Shown in pieces: positions 63,141 through 64,000 of a DNA stretch of 64,000 bases (positions are counted from its first letter, which is position 1; each line of letters opens with the position of its first letter). The notes beneath the pieces are model-generated. The model searched no databases. It worked only from the letters and a program-made list of their open reading frames with translations, and was not told the origin of the DNA. The DNA lies in contig NZ_JAUSUD010000011.1 in NCBI RefSeq assembly GCF_030813355.1, forward strand, positions 62,001 to 126,000. The letters are read 5' to 3'. Source of the DNA: Metabacillus malikii (GTDB lineage Bacteria > Bacillota > Bacilli > Bacillales > Bacillaceae). A program made the translations under genes and the position numbers.

Positions 63141-64000
63141 TTATAGCTTGGTAACCTTTATCTGTGGTAATAGCTCTTCTATTTTCTCTCTCGTACAAAG
63201 CTCCATTGAAAATGCTGTTGCACTTCCAGAAGCTACACCAAGTTTGAATGCTTCCTCGAGGCATTTATTACTCATATAGGCACTCAAAAAGCCACCAACG
63301 ACCGAGTCTCCCGCCCCAACAGAGTTAATAACAGATCCTTTAGGAACATTTGCAGTGAAGCTTTCATCGTTTGTAACTAATAACGCACCCTTTTCTGCGA
63401 GTGAAACGATAACATTTTGTACACCATCGTTTACTAACTGTTGTGCATAGTGTAATGCTTGTTCCGCGGATTGGATTTCCGTATTAAACAGTTCACCAAG
63501 TTCATGGTGATTTGGCTTTATTAAAAATGGCTTTTCCGCAATTACCTCTCTTAATGCATCGCCGGAAACGTCTGCTACGACCTTAATACCCTTTGCCTTA
63601 CATAAAGTGATAATTTCCTTATAAATAGATGCTGGTAAGGTACCCGGAATACTTCCTGCTAACACGACGATATCTTCAGATTCTAATTGTTCGAAGAATT
63701 TTAAAAATTGTGTAACGTTTTCAGTAGAAATAACTGGACCCATTCCATTTATTTCTGTTTCAACTTCTGTTTTTAATTTAATATTAATTCGAGAGTCACC
63801 TTCTACTTGAACAAACTGGGTTTTGATTTGTTCTGCTTGTAAAAACTCCTCTATAAATGAACCTGTAAAACCACCAATAAATCCTAGTGCCTTTGATTCA
63901 ACACCTAATCTTTTCATTACCCGTGATACATTAATGCCTTTTCCACCTGGGAATTTAGTGTCCGCGGTTGTTCGGTTTAATGCACCTAACTCAAATTGTT
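63141..64000 (-). CDS. fruK: 1-phosphofructokinase (5' end beyond the window)
   Basis: A PfkB-family sugar kinase phosphorylating fructose-1-phosphate to fructose-1,6-bisphosphate. The frame stays open to the window edge, and the part above 63917 still reads as FruK (E-L-G-A-L-N-R-T, then F-P-G-G-K-G-I-N-V-S-R-V), so the apparent internal ATG at 63917 is not the start. The C-terminal signature NSVGAGDSVVGGF holds the catalytic Asp; the substrate-site LKPNHHELGEL-like segment (IKPNHHELGELF) is present. The missing N-terminus is probably 15-25 residues. First visible gene of fruK-fruA; fruR is expected outside the window. Confidence 0.93.
   Translation of the reverse strand, partial: QFELGALNRTTADTKFPGGKGINVSRVMKRLGVESKALGFIGGFTGSFIEEFLQAEQIKTQFVQVEGDSRINIKLKTEVETEINGMGPVISTENVTQFLKFFEQLESEDIVVLAGSIPGTLPASIYKEIITLCKAKGIKVVADVSGDALREVIAEKPFLIKPNHHELGELFNTEIQSAEQALHYAQQLVNDGVQNVIVSLAEKGALLVTNDESFTANVPKGSVINSVGAGDSVVGGFLSAYMSNKCLEEAFKLGVASGSATAFSMELCTREKIEELLPQIKVTKL

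Overview
The window looks like a piece of chromosome from a low-G+C, spore-forming member of the Bacillaceae. Nearly every gene has a recognisable Bacillus subtilis counterpart, and their order follows the B. subtilis ylb-cta-yla-ykt-pdh-rnjA-mreBH-sip-fru segment, read here in reverse. Spore-related genes (ylbD, ylaJ, a YjcZ-type micro-protein) and strong AGGAGG ribosome sites support this. No phage, transposase, CRISPR array, rRNA or tRNA was seen. Initiation is often non-ATG: about thirteen genes appear to start with TTG. The exact genus cannot be told from the sequence alone.

Layout. 0-5.7 kb: ylbG, ylbF/ricF, an extra lipoprotein gene, ylbE, ylbD and ylbC, then ylbA. 6-8 kb: a YtvI/AI-2E-type permease and a GNAT enzyme. 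8.2-15.2 kb: caa3 cytochrome oxidase genes (ctaG, then the ctaC-D-E-F operon) and divergent heme A synthase ctaA. ctaB and pycA, which sit in this neighbourhood in B. subtilis, are missing. 15.3-26.6 kb: ftsW, ylaN, ylaL, ylaK, ylaJ, ylaI, ylaH, typA, ylaF, suhB with a GNAT gene, ykzI, yktB, yktA. 26.8-32.7 kb: speA, an SR1-type dual-function RNA encoding SR1P, a BCCT osmolyte transporter and slp. 32.9-39.3 kb: the pdhABCD operon and ykyA. 39.5-43.4 kb: a YjcZ-type micro-protein, def, an undescribed 23-residue basic peptide, rpoY and rnjA. 43.4-49.9 kb: ktrC, an AbrB-type membrane protein, a 53-bp tandem hairpin array, recQ, mreBH, ykpC. 50.2-60.2 kb: a more variable block (acyl-CoA dehydrogenase, M29 aminopeptidase, COG0523 GTPase, DUF1284, OmpA-like lipoprotein, ABC-F protein YkpA, CPBP protease, DUF4349 lipoprotein). 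60.3-64 kb: signal peptidase I, fruA, and fruK cut by the window edge.

How the genes work together. ctaA makes the heme A used by CtaD, and CtaG assists assembly of the CtaCDEF oxidase; ResD-like boxes lie in the ctaC-ctaA intergenic region. PdhABCD feeds acetyl-CoA to the TCA cycle. FruK and FruA form the fructose uptake route. SR1P, known in B. subtilis to promote the GapA-RNase J1 interaction, is encoded 12 kb from rnjA (RNase J1) and rpoY. RicF, RNase J1 and SR1P are all tied to mRNA turnover.

The main structures beyond genes are: a MITE-like interspersed repeat with about 30-bp imperfect terminal inverted repeats (five near-complete or internally deleted copies plus two fragments); a second family of long hairpins with GAGG-N-TGACTCA arms placed after genes; a 53-bp tandem repeat after the AbrB-type gene; a 17-bp perfect hairpin inside the pdh operon; and an apparent ATA start site for ylbC.
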